The notes beneath the pieces were generated by a model that was not told the origin of the DNA, searched no databases, and saw only the letters and a program-made list of their open reading frames with translations. A program made the position numbers and the translations under genes. From Monosiga brevicollis MX1 (lineage: Eukaryota; Opisthokonta; Choanoflagellata; Craspedida; Salpingoecidae), in NCBI RefSeq assembly GCF_000002865.3, contig NW_001865050.1, positions 590,863 to 654,862 on the forward strand: a stretch of DNA of 64,000 nucleotides. Reading direction: 5' to 3'. Positions 23,159-34,264 of the stretch are shown here, one piece after another. The stretch's first letter is position 1. Each line of letters begins with the position of its first letter.

Positions 23159-24153
23159 TCAGGCCGAGGGGCTCCGCGTCCGCGTGCTACGGCCGTGCCT
23201 CGCCTTCTTAATCTTTATAAAAGGGGCAATGGTGAGGTCAACTCGCTTGCCACTGGCTTGAATCATCCTCACGACCTCTGCTTGATCAGCGTGACACACA
23301 TCCACATTGTTGACGGCAACGATTCGATCCTGCCGGCCGATAGCCTTGTGTTGTGCTGCCGGGGCATCTGGATGAATGGCTTTGACAAGAACGGCACGGT
23401 CTTTGCCGTTGGGTGCCATTTCGACACCAACCAGCGCCAGGCCAAACTGGCCGTCCGGGGCTTCCAACCGAACCGTTGCCGCAGGCCCAAAAAACAAAAA
23501 GCGGTCGTTTGATGCCCGGAAGCGCTGGTAGGGTTCTAGCATTGGCAAATTGAGGCAAGCGCCCGTGGCATACATGTGAGTGGGTGCCGTGTGTCGAGCC
23601 GGCAGGCGGTCCAAGAAGGTCGCTGGGCCACGTTGGCCCAGCGGTAGCGGGTATGCGCAGTTCATACCTTCAAAGACGTCCATGGATGTGGAAAGGCGGG
23701 CCTCACGATCACGGTGGTCAGGCGTTGGCGTTGAAGTTGGTGAGGCTCGGAGCCATGATTCAGCCAGCATGGTCTCGCTAAATTTGCGAGAGCGACTGCC
23801 CGCCCCACGTCGCAGTTCCTTGGCGGCGTTGGCCGGAAGCGGGGCCAGCTCGGATTCGTCGACATCCTGCGCACTTGATGCAGGTGCCGTCAGTGCCGTG
23901 CGAAGTTGGTTCAGCAATCTCTCCAAAGCGTCCACCTGTGGCGGGTGCAAAGTGACCACAATGGCGTGAGAATTGATTGGTCGCGCAGGTGCAGAGGGGC
24001 GAGCCATCGAACCTTGGCCTCGAGCTGTGTGACCTCCAAGTCCTGATCGTTCTTGACCTGTTCTAAGGCCAAAACCAGCTGTGCTGTCATAGCCTCCACC
24101 TCGGTCACCACCATGCCATCTGCCTGGCGTTGACGCGAGTTGGCCAGACCCAT
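23159..24153 (-). CDS. Coiled-coil plus C-terminal PDZ domain protein
   Basis: Exon 1 starts at ATG 24153 (MGLANSRQRQADGMVV) and forms a coiled coil (EVEAMTAQLVLALEQ, QDLEVTQLEAK). An intron then joins it to VDALERLLNQLRTAL in the same heptad register; its acceptor CCGCCACAG is near 23940. The middle is disordered and Ser/Pro-rich. The C-terminus is a PDZ domain: TVRLEAPDGQFGLALVGVE (with FGLAL as the carboxylate-binding loop), VLVKAIHPDAPAAQ, IGRQDRIVAVNNVDVC, AEVVRMIQASGKRVDLTI. It ends in a basic tail, HGRSTRTRSPSA. PDZ domains bind C-terminal peptides of membrane or scaffold proteins; the coiled coil suggests a dimeric scaffold. An acceptor-like GTTGCAG just upstream of the ATG hints at a 5'UTR intron or an earlier exon. 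Confidence 0.72.
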
Positions 24154-24993
24154 GCCGAGTTGTCACCTGCAACTGGCCTGCAACCCGCGTGCGCGCGTCG
24201 ATCGATAGCCGGCTCTCAGCCAGGGAAAATGGAAGGGGGAAAGGGGCTGAGACTCGAGCAAAAAAAAACAGCCCATATGCGCATCAGTCCAGCTCCTACA
24301 CGGGTCATGGACGTTGCTCATCAATCCCACATCCCCCTGCCGCCATCAGAACAAGAGATGATCGAGGTCGTCTTTTTTTTTTTTTTAAAAAATAACGCGC
24401 AAACCGCCCCTTTGATGTGGAAGCGTGATTAACATCACACTTTGACAACGTTCAGCTTGCTTGATTGGTGTGTGTCTCTCTCTTTCTGCTGTGTGTGTGT
24501 GTGTCTTTCTCTCTATAAATCGGACGTAGAATGACTCCATTCTCTGCTGTTGTTCTGCGATCAGAGGCGGCCAGGGATGATGGCCCGAGCTGATCATGTT
24601 CTGCTCGCCTGGTTTAGCCACTTGGCCGTTCTACTTATTGTGAGTAAGCCGCCCAGTCGCGCCACAAACACCGTCTAAACCAGATCCAAACTTTCAAAAT
24701 TAGAGTAAAAAGGAGCAAAAAAGACGGAAAAATGGAGAGAAAATTCAACACACACACACACACACACACACACATGCATTTTTGATTCTTTGCTTGGCAG
24801 TGCCTTCATTCAGCAGACGGGCAGTCGGTCGAGCAGAGAACCCATTTGGCGAAGCGTGAGGCAGTGTGTGGGGGCTGATTCTGGTGCAACAGGGCCTGTG
24901 TTTGGTCTGGACCACCTCGCTCTTCGGCTTTTTTTTTTTGGGGTGTGTGTGTGTGTTTCTTTTTTTTTTTGCGTGTGGCATCACCGGCACAGG
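24154..24993. other. Divergent intergenic region between PDZ and COMMD3 genes
   Basis: Contains a T14 run (24373-24386), GT and CA repeats (24486-24502; 24751-24774) and T-runs before COMMD3. A short hydrophobic frame starts at ATG 24577 (MMARADHVLLAWLSHLAVLL) and meets a strong donor, GTGAGTAAG; it could be an upstream exon, but I cannot join it to anything. Confidence 0.4.
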
Positions 24994-26115
24994 ATGGCGC
25001 TGGAACTGGATGAGGCGATGGAGCAGCAGCTGGATGTGGCCTTTAACGCACAGCTCATCGATGAGAAAGCTTTTCAGGCCCTCGTCAAGGGCGTCTTTGC
25101 CATTGCATTTGAAGAAGCCACAGAGGCTGACCTCCTGGGTGCGTCTGAAACGCGATCCGTCCACCGGCTCGCCATCGGTCATCGGTGGCTAGTGAGAATG
25201 GTGGAGGTGGCGGGGACAGGGCAACGCGGTTGCAGAGCAAGATTTGCTCTTGCAGCTTGTCCAATCATCTGGCCTTGAGAGTGTCACGCTCAAACTCTGT
25301 GGCATTGTAGGTGCTGGTGCATTGCAAAATGCCAATGCACGCTCAGTGAAGCAGGCGTACACTGGGCTCCTGACCCTGGTGCTAGAGGCCGCCAAGCAGA
25401 ACCTAAATGGCGATTCGCTGCGGTACGTCAAGTCACGCGCCCGCCTCTTTGACTCAAGCTTTCGTATGGCTGACCTGTCGTACACTTGGCAATTGCTGAG
25501 GCAGCTCATCTCTGGAGGAGAAGACCAGCAATGACCAACGAGTTACACTCCTCGCCGATAGTTTTGACGTGCGTTTATCATCAGGCCGTCCCCGCTCTGA
25601 GATCTCTCCCCTCGTGCATTCCAGGTCTCACGAGTGCCATGATGCATTGCCCCCCTTCCTTCAACTGTAGGAGCACCGACATGGGTTGCGTACAAGACTG
25701 CAACGGTGAGTCAAGGCTCTTCTTTACTCAGACGCATCGTCTCATCTCGCGTCCGCCAGCCCTTTGTCTCATCCTGGTCTACTTGGACTTGGTCTCGGCC
25801 CATAGCACGACCTTTCACATACCGCATCTCGAAGATGTGGAATGGCGACTGGATCAGACAACCCGAGGATCACATTTGGACAAGATTGATGAGCCTCGCT
25901 TCAACATCACTTTTCGCACCACGGTGAGTCTTGCAAAAGTAGAACGTGTGCTTCACCAAACGACGCGCCGTCTCACCCAACTTGGTGCATGGTGTCGATG
26001 ACAGAACGATGAGAGCAACACCACCATCAGTTGCGATTTGGCCAGACTGCAGGATCTTGTGGCCAAACTGGAGAGTGCATGTGCAGCAGTTCAATCACTG
26101 GCAGAAGCCTCTTGA
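24994..26115 (+). CDS. COMMD3: COMM domain-containing protein 3 (COMMD3)
   Basis: Exon 1 begins MALELDEAMEQQLDVAFNAQ and continues EKAFQALVKGVFAIAFEE, matching the COMMD3 N-terminus (MELSESVQKGF, SNAFTLLLRAAFQSL in human). Later exons give LLTLVLEAAKQNLNGDSLR, SSLEEKTSNDQRVTLLADSF, EHRHGLRTRLQR, then the COMM domain: IPHLEDVEWRLDQTT, IDEPRFNITFRTT, and last exon ISCDLARLQDLVAKLESACA ending LAEAS at 26115. Splice phases agree at each junction I checked. COMMD proteins form the hetero-decameric Commander core with CCDC22/CCDC93 and Retriever, which recycles membrane cargo from endosomes. The LARLQDLVAKL helix resembles human COMMD3 EQLQDLVGKL, which favours COMMD3 over the other nine paralogues. 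Confidence 0.78.
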
Positions 26116-26737
26116 TGCAGAGAAAAGATGCAGCTCATATCAACGTCGTTAGATTTCCAAAAGGCCAAGGCATGTGTTTAAAGCTGTGAACGAAGAAAAT
26201 TCTCCATCTCTGCAGCCTGGCCATCCTTGTTTTTATGCATTGTGACCCAAACTGAGTGCATTGAAGTGGCCTCATGCCCTCTGACTCACTTGCATCATAT
26301 CGCACGAAATTCTCACTACCACCGAGGGCGTAAATTACAGAGTTCAAACAGAACATTGATGACCGACCCGTAGCGAGGAGCGCGTAGCGCTGTACACGGG
26401 CAAAGGGTTGTCTGGTGCCTACATGGCTCACAAGTCTGTGGCCAAAAAAAGAGAGGAGCGCACCAGGCCGATGACAAGAAACTTGGGGAAGGTAAAAAAA
26501 CGAAAACTCCCAACACACGTGCACAAACACACCAAGACGACAACACGACATGCACGCTGAGACACCAAGGCACAAAGGAAGTCCAGGGACTCGAGAGGCA
26601 ATGCTATAGCTGTTGGGTGCGCCATGCCCCTTGATCAAACGGTCCATTCACACCCCAAATCAATCAGCGAGTCGCTACAAGTAGAGGGTGGGGGAACGAT
26701 GCACACAGAGGCTTGGGCATCCTCGGAGTGCTACGCC
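26116..26737. other. Convergent 3' flanks of COMMD3 and TRMT112
   Basis: No coding frame with recognisable motifs. Minus-strand open frames here are Cys/Phe-rich and typical of untranslated sequence. No repeat of note. Confidence 0.55.
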
Positions 26738-27441
26738 TTAGACCTCATCTTCATCCAAGAGCATGTTGGGGATTCCCTTCTTAATGGGAAACTTGCGACC
26801 GGTCTCGGGACACTCGAGTTCACCCTCCAGAACCAGCACCTGCGTGCAAGTCACCCGCAAGTTAAAGCAGCATTCACAAAATCTCAAAAAACAAATAAAC
26901 AAAGAAAAAGAAAGCGGGGACTGGGACAGAACAGCGGTGCATACAGCGACTCGCAAGAGTGTCGTCGCACCTCAAGCAGGACGTGATGCATGGCCCGCAA
27001 AAACTCTTCGTTGGTTGCAGCATCTGCAGGAATGTCAGTGGGCAAATTATCACCCTGGCCAATCTGGGGCAAATGGAAACAGAAAACAAGTTGACCAGGC
27101 CGCTGTGAGCTTGATGAATGGTTGACATTGTGCCAAGGGGGGGGAGCAAGAAGAGGCGGCCACAAACCTCGATGGCAGTTTGGCGCAAGACAGGCCAAAC
27201 GATGCGATCAAGCATGCGGACAACAAAGTCCGCGTTGAAAGTCACCTCCTTGAGCTCCACCTTGCTTGCCTGTCAGACACCCAAGCAGCGGCTGAGCCTG
27301 GACTTGCGAACCGCGCCCAGTTGGCACGTCAAAAAACGCAGGCACGGTCAAGTCAAGGTAACCGACCGAAAGACGAAGCGGGTAGCCATCCTTGACCCCT
27401 TTGACGTGGCTCTTGAGCATGTTGTGCGTGAGAAGCTTCAT
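26738..27441 (-). CDS. TRMT112: tRNA methyltransferase activator subunit TRM112
   Basis: Four exons: [20 protein letters not shown] (ATG at 27441); [20 protein letters not shown] with [31 protein letters not shown] with [11 protein letters not shown]; and [20 protein letters not shown] with [12 protein letters not shown], stop at 26738. The total is about 122 residues, against 125 in human. The exon order and the terminal GIPNMLL are diagnostic. Trm112 is the obligate partner that stabilises and activates several methyltransferases (Trm9/ALKBH8, Trm11, Mtq2/HEMK2 acting on release factor eRF1, Bud23/WBSCR22 acting on rRNA). The N-terminal cysteines of the yeast zinc site are absent and only one cysteine remains (ELECPETG), as in animal homologues. 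Confidence 0.92.
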
Positions 27442-28056
27442 GGTCGAGGGTGCTTGGCGATCAAGAGTACTACCTAAGCGGCGCGGGCGGTGAAGCGGCG
27501 ATGAGCATCATCAACCCAAGAACAACCACGCAATGTCTCAAGCATATCAAACAAAACCCATCCTCCCCCGCTTTCCTGCCGGCTTGCACGAGGGTACACT
27601 CGTCCCATCGAGTCTGCGCTGCCCTTTTCCCCCCTCATGAAGAAGACGCGAACGCACTTGTTCACACACACACGTGTTAAAGAAACAGCTCAGATCCGCT
27701 TTGGAAAATTATCTGACAAATCCGGGCACATCACTTTGGGGGGTTTTTTTTCCTTGAAATGGTGGGTGTTGGTCAAGAGATGGTGGGCCATGCGGGGGCG
27801 GGGCAGTTTCGATGAGGCATATGATTGACAATGAAAAGCACATAATCGCGCACTAGGTGCGCGCCATTTCCCACTCGTCGAGCGGCAGGCAAGCCCAGAC
27901 TCTGGGCCTACCCATCAAAAAACATAAACCGGAGAGAAAAGAGAAAGAAGGAGAGAAGAGGATTGAGAGGAGGGGAAAAAACGATACAGGTTTGCTTAAG
28001 GGTTGTTCACAAGAAAGTAGATAGAACAAAAAGGGGTGTGCCAGGGCAGCAAGGCT
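27442..28056. other. Intergenic region between TRMT112 and RSPH4/6
   Basis: Promoter side of TRMT112 and 3' side of the radial spoke gene. Purine-rich at 27925-27985. Nothing coding seen. Confidence 0.5.
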
Positions 28057-30133
28057 CTACTCCTCATCGTCATCTTCCGAGCCCATATCCCGCTCGTCAT
28101 CTTGCGCTTCCATGGCCTCAAAGTCTTCTTCTTCTTGTCGAGTGGGGTCGTTGCTCTCAAAGATGTCCTCCAGGCCATATTCTTGCTGCACCATTGGAGG
28201 CAGGGCCGGGCTGAAAGGCTCGCTGCTGTACTTGGTGCCCCAGCCAATGTACACGTTGGCAAAAGTGGTGTTGACGGCAAAAGCGTGGGCACCGGGCCAG
28301 CGGTTGGAAGAAATGCACACCGCTGCATATGCCGTGTGAGCTGTGTTGGTCAAGCGCACCGACCAAGCTGGGTGGCCATCGACGTCCTCGTCGTTTTGCA
28401 GGGGCGTCAACAGCGGCGCGCCTTCCTCGGCCTCAATCTCCTCCTCTTCCTCTTCCTCTTCATCGTCCTCTTGATCCTCATCCTCATCCCCCTTGATGCC
28501 GGGGTTGATCCACTTGCAGCGTCCCTGCAATTTGTGTCAGGGGTGTGTGAGGCGGGCACGGGCACGGGCAAACGCAGTCCTGAAGACGGTGTCACGACAA
28601 CTTGAAGCAAAACGCGGTTCCAGGCTCAACCAACCTGAGGCAGGATGTACTGGCCATGGTGTACCCAGCCGGAGAGGTCGGGCACGAGGAGCTCGCTGAG
28701 GGGCTTGCCCTCAAAGTCGTCAGCGAGCACGTACTTGTCACGGGCTGGGTAGGCGCAGCAGTGGGCACAAAAGATTGGTCAGGCGAGCAAGCCTTGAAGG
28801 CGAGGGACTGAGCGAGAGTTAGCAACGCTATTGAAACCAGGCTAGTTGTATGCGCTTACCCTCTTCGTCATCATCATCCTCCATCTCATCAAAGGTATAG
28901 AGTCCCAGGGGGCTGACATGGGTGCCGGCCGAGATGCGGGCAATCTGGGCTCGAAGAAGTTCAGCTTCGGTTCCAGGAAAAGGTGGATATGACACGACGG
29001 CGGCATCCAGACGGCCAGTGAACAGCTTGCGAATCTGGCGGGCCACTACGAGCTGCTGTGGGGTGGCATGCGGGAGCATAACCCATGGCTTGCCAGCTAT
29101 GGAATTCAGGACCAGGTGTCGATGAGGGTCGAAGCGGGAAAGGATAGACAGGCAAATCGAAGAGTCGTGTGGTGGGTATGCAGATGTGAATATGCGCGAG
29201 TCAGATAAAGAGAGAGAGAGAAAGAGGAAGAGAAAGCGAAAGAGAAAGAGGAGATGATGTTCATCAAGTGTGTGGGATGCTTGGGGTACGTACGTTCGTC
29301 ACAGACAAAGTACACCTTCTTGTTGACACCGCTCCCATACTCTTCTGCGGGGATGATGGGAGGAGGCCGGTATTTGTTTTTGGGCAGCTTATCGCGTGGG
29401 TCCTGTTCTTCCTCGTCCAGAGCTTCTTCGTTGTCCTCGCCATTGAGCTCATCTCCACCTTCTTCTTCCACTGGCTGGGGCTCTTCACCCTCGCGAAACT
29501 CGGCTTCCGCAATCAAGTAGTTACCCTCGAGGCCAAAGACTTTTCCTGTGAGGCCACGTCCGAGAGTCAAGATTAAAGGCCGCATAGCAGACCAAGAAGA
29601 ATGCAAAGAAACAAAGAAGACAATTCAACCACCAGCAACAACGGTAGCAGCAGCAAATAACGAGGAGGCTCAACGCAGCCCGGCAGGGGTCACGTACCCC
29701 AGAAAGAGACGGTCTTGAGCGGCTGATCTTCGGTGAGCTTTTTGAGTGCGAGAAAGATGCGAAAGGACTCTTCACGACCGAGGCCAATGTCGGCGCCCTC
29801 AAAGTACTCTGCAAGCTGGGGAACGTTGGGCACGAGCTCTTCAGTGGCCTCGTCCTCCTCGGGGACCTCGGTCTCGTGCTTGAGCATCTTCTCTTGAGCC
29901 TGAGCGAGGATGACACCGTCGGCGGTCTCGGGCTGCTCACGAATGTTTGACTCGGCCGCAAAGCGGTCAGCCTTGAGTTCATAGCTAATGTTCTCGAGCA
30001 GCTCGACTGCATTTTCGGGCTTCTCACTCAAAAGCTTTGAAAGGACGTCTGAGAGATGGTCATACACGCTCACACCAGCGGCGCCCTGGGCCTGCATCAG
30101 GTACGCCTTGGCGGCGTCGAAATCGGTTGCCAT
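28057..30133 (-). CDS. RSPH4A: Radial spoke head protein 4/6 homologue
   Basis: Exon 1 starts at ATG 30133: [40 protein letters not shown]. It continues to the head domain ([20 protein letters not shown]). Next exons: [20 protein letters not shown], the acidic linker, [20 protein letters not shown] with [67 protein letters not shown]; and the last exon [13 protein letters not shown] with [27 protein letters not shown] and an acidic tail ending at 28057. These are hallmarks of RSP4/RSP6, the paired head proteins of axonemal radial spokes that relay signals between the central pair and dynein arms. It therefore supports a motile 9+2 flagellum. Human RSPH4A is longer (716 residues), while Chlamydomonas RSP4 is about this size. 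Confidence 0.9.
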
Positions 30134-30702
30134 GGTGTTGGTGGCGTCCAACGGCAGTCCCACGAGAGTTGGGAGGCGAGAAGCTCTGCTGCGAGCCAAA
30201 ACCCAGCAGCAGATCTCTGTCCTGAGCGGGAAGGGGACGCGGCGGCCAAGATGAACGGCAGCTCAAAAAACCGAGCAGCAGGAGCAGCAGCAGCAGGGGC
30301 TCGGATCTGTGAAGGAGCAGGCGGAAAACTAAAGCGGCACTCGCTTCTCGTTTGAGCATTTCCTGCTCGGTGCATTTGGTTGGCAAGGATACGACCTTTT
30401 TGTATTGTTTGATACAGATTTAACACCTGTTGTTGATTCGCATCACCAGCCTGACAATTGTCTGACAATGAGATTTTGTCAGACAAGAGAGCGAGAGAGT
30501 GTGTGTGAGTGTGACCAAACAACTTTGCGGTTGTTTAGGTGTGTTGTGACTTTCTTTTGGTGTTTGGTCGGTCGATCTCTCTCTTCCTTCTCTCTCTCTG
30601 TCGGCTCGGCGCCATTGAGATCAGAGGAGTTGGACGAGGGGGCTGTTGGTCCGAGTGTCGGTGTCGAGAGTACATCTTTGGGCTGGGTGTATACCAGGTG
30701 GG
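30134..30702. promoter_or_regulatory. Shared 5' region of RSPH4/6 and kinesin-14
   Basis: A 569 bp gap separates the start codons of two divergent genes. It has CTGC-rich (30270-30300) and GAGAGT/TCTCTC patches. No TATA box stands out. A bidirectional promoter is an inference from spacing only. Confidence 0.35.
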
Positions 30703-33700
30703 ATGGGTTCTGCGCCATCGCGTCAGGTGTCGACGGGCCCCAGCGGCACAAACTCATCGGCAGGCCCTTTCAAGGCGGCGGATCGGCGTAGCACCAAGCG
30801 ATCCAAGGGTGAGACAGCCAAGGAGAAAACGCTGCCCAATGGCGGCAGCCAGCGTAAGAGCAGCCGCCAGACGAAGAGCAGCAATTCAGTCGAATTTGAG
30901 CAAGCCTGTCTGAGCGTCTTTCGCGCGGCCGACAAGGATGGCAATGGGTCCTTGGATGCGCAGGAATTTTGGAATGTACTTCATAGTCAGACTCTGAATC
31001 TCAACCTCTCTGATTCCGAGGTGAACGAGCTGCGCGACGCAGCTGATACGGACAAGGATGGCGTCATTAGTTATGAAGAGTTTATTCCGGTCGTGAAGGA
31101 GCTCCTTCGCACCATCTATGCGGTACGTTGGATTCTCAGCGTTGATGCTTGGTGGCGACTATCGTGGTGGCCGCCGCTCTGGTTGCTGCTCTGGTTGCTG
31201 CTCTGGTTCTCTCCACAAGCATTTGATCACAAGTCTCATTTGAGTTCTGCGCCCCGCCCGCCTCATCGCACGTGCTTAGCGCAAGGACGACGATTGGAAC
31301 GACTGGTCCTGCCTGACTGATCCTGAAACAGGCAACACGTTCTATCTCAACAAGCGTACGGGCGAGACATCACGGCGTCGGCCCACACTCTATCATGAGG
31401 AGCGACGCGAGGTGGCCTCGTTTGAAAATTTCGTTCTGCCCAATGGTAATGAGATCACGACCTATCTCAATGATGATGGCACTCGGCTCTACATGGACTG
31501 GGATGAAAATGAATGGAAGCCCGTGCCAGCAGAATGGGCCAAGCGTCTCCAGAATGCCGAGGATGGCCTGGTACAGCCTTCTGCCGTCACCGATTCGAGC
31601 CCGGAAAGTGATGGCCCTGAAGCCGAGGATCCTCGCGTCGGGGAAATGGTTCATCCCCACTACGGCGCGCTCACCACCTATCTCCTCGAGAACACCCGCA
31701 ATTCCCGACTCTACTACGATAGCAATTCGGGCGAGTGGCAGCGCATGCCCCTGGAATGGGAGTTTTACATTCCCGAAGTCAAGGAAGCGGTGCAAGCCAT
31801 GAGCGATGCCCTTCCGCATTGGAACAATGGCAAGGAGCAGCTGCTCTGCCTGCGAGAGTGTGATTACAACGTCTTTGATGCCATTGCGTTTGGCGAAATC
31901 AACTTTGCTGCGCAGAGCAAGGACCAAGGGCGGCTCTCCGCTGCCGATCTTGCTCGCCTTGCGCATCTGGAGAAGGAGCTGGCCCGCACGACCGATGAGC
32001 TCAACCGGCTCAAGCGCGAGCAACAGGAGCAACAGTCAACTGCCACCAAGCAGCTCATTCGCGAGAAGACCAAGGTCGAGGGCCTAACGGCACGTCGTGA
32101 GCAAATGGCGCTCGAAACTCAGGTACAGATACCCGCCTTTGATTGATGCCCCTCCTTATATCCTTGTGCCACGGTACTGGCCTTGGTATTGGTTGGTATC
32201 CCTTTTGCCGGGCAGAGAGGACTGCCTCGGTTTGGCACACGTTTGATGGGGTCAGCAGCTCGGCTCATCATGATCAATTTGCACAGGAACAAATGGACAT
32301 GTTGACCCGGGAGAACACCAAGCTGCGTGAGCGTGTCAGCCAACTGGAACAGCAGCAAGTAGCCGTGAGTGCTGATGCCGACCGCATTCGCGATCTGGAG
32401 CGTCAGATTGAAGCCTTGCAGGATGAAGGCGAGGTACGTTTTGGCCATGGCAGCCTGAGACAAACGAGACCAAGCCTTTGCTTTTGCCTTTTCAGCCACC
32501 GCCACGCGCTAGTGTCCCAATTGTGTCAGCTTTCTGTCTCTTCTTGTGTTTTATTTTTTCATTGCGTCCAGCATCTCACACCTTGTGTCTTGCATGCCAC
32601 ACCACAGCACGCACGTGTGGTCAAAGACTTGCAGGGTAAAATGGAGCAAATGCGTATGGAGAACGTGGCACTCAAGCTCAAGGTGCAAAATCTCAAGGAT
32701 CGCGTGAGTCAGGCCACGGGCAATGCTGTGGCCTACAAGGCGCTCAGGACTCACCTGCAGGCCATCCGGCGTGAGCACGGGGCCATGCGTCAAGAGTTTC
32801 AAGAGTTACAGGAGCACATGAGTCCCAAGCTGGAGGCGGCCGTGACCGCCAGCCGATCGATGGCAGATAACATGCGCATCCAGCTTCAGGACATTACAGC
32901 CAAATATCTGAAGGAGCAGACGCAGCGCAAGCTGTTGTACAACAAGGTGCAGGAACTGCGGGGCAATATCCGTGTTTTCTGCCGTGTCCGTCAGGACACG
33001 CGTGGCCCTTGTGCCCTCCAATTCCCGTCTGCCACAGAGCTTGTCGTCCCAAAGCTGCAGGGCGGCACAGAGCTGATTGAGTTTGAGCACTGCTACGGCC
33101 CGAACAGCAAGCAAGAAACCATCTTTTCCGACACGCGGCCCATCATTCTCTCTTGTGTCGACGGTTACAATGTCTGCATCATCGCGTATGGACAGACGGG
33201 TGAGTCAACGCATGGTGGTGATGCCGTTTTTTTTTCTTCGGGAAGGGCATGTGGGGGGTGTTGCTGCTCCTCTGGGAAGGAGCTGGATGTCGCCTCGTGG
33301 TTTCCCCATTTCCGATTAAACCTGGTTATCACTGATCAGTACACTTGCTTGTGCCCGTTATGTGGCAGGCTCTGGCAAGACGTACACCATGATGGGACCG
33401 CTGGTCAGTAGTCTGTGTTTCGTTCTGGGGGAGTGCATACGTGCAGACGTGCATGCGTTCATTCGTGCATATGTGCATATGTGCGTGTGTGCGTGCGGAT
33501 GTGTGCGATGGGCTGTTGACTTACACGATCGTGTGGTCAATGGACGGCAGGATAATCCGGGTGTCAATCGACGAGCAGTGACGGAGCTGGTGCAACTCTG
33601 CGCAGAGCGAGAGGAGGTGGACTACGAGATTACAGCCTCGATGATGGAGGTGTACAACGAGCACATTTATGACCTGTTGACAGAGTCGCGCGAGTCGACG

Positions 33701-34264
33701 TTGAGCATTCGCCAGGCTGCCGGACGCACGTTTGTCGACGGCGCCAAGGAGGTGCGGGTGCAGACACAGCAGGAGATTTTTGATGTGATGGAGATGGGTG
33801 ACCGCAACAGATCAGTGGGGGCTACACAGATGAACACGGATTCATCGCGGTCGCACCTCTTGTTCCGAATCACGGTCAAGGGCGTGAACAAGATTTCAAA
33901 GCAGACGACACAAGGCACTTTGACGCTGGTGGATCTCGCTGGTTCGGAGCGGGTGTCCAAGACGGACGCTTCGGGAGATCGCCTGGTGGAGGCGGCGGCC
34001 ATCAACAAGAGCCTGTCGGCTTTGGGCCAGGTGTTCAAAGCGCTCGCCAGCAATGCACCCCACGTGCCCTATCGCAACAGCAAGTTGACGCATGCCTTGT
34101 CGGATTCATTGGGCGGCGATTCCAAGACGGCCGTCTTTGTCAACGTCTCGCCGCTGGAGACCAACCTGAGTGAGACTTTGATGACCCTCAAGTTTGGTCA
34201 AGGCATTCGCAAGATTGAGCTAGGCCCCGCCAAGCGCAAGACGGGCCCCCCCAAGCCCAAGTAG
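30703..34264 (+). CDS. Kinesin-14 (C-terminal motor) with N-terminal EF-hands and WW domain
   Basis: Six exons with consistent phases: 30703-31122, 31280-32122, 32287-32433, 32608-33199, 33369-33403 and 33551-34264, giving 916 residues. The N-terminus MGSAPSR fits the N-myristoylation pattern MGxxxS. Two canonical EF-hands follow: DKDGNGSLDAQE (near residue 86) and DTDKDGVISYEE (near 121). Exon 2 begins with a WW-like segment (DDWNDWSCL, DPETGNTFYLNKRTGE), then two further repeats on the pattern LPNGNEITTYL / HPHYGALTTYL. A long coiled coil (residues about 330-580) leads to the kinesin-14 neck ELRGNIRVFCRVR and a complete motor: YGQTGSGKTYTMMG, switch I SSRSH, switch II DLAGSE, ending at the TAG at 34264. 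Kinesin-14s move toward microtubule minus ends. The first ATG is 30703. Confidence 0.9.

Noticed and set aside
28036-28605. 189-codon plus-strand frame over RSPH4/6
   Set aside because: Antisense shadow of the acidic C-terminus of the radial spoke protein.
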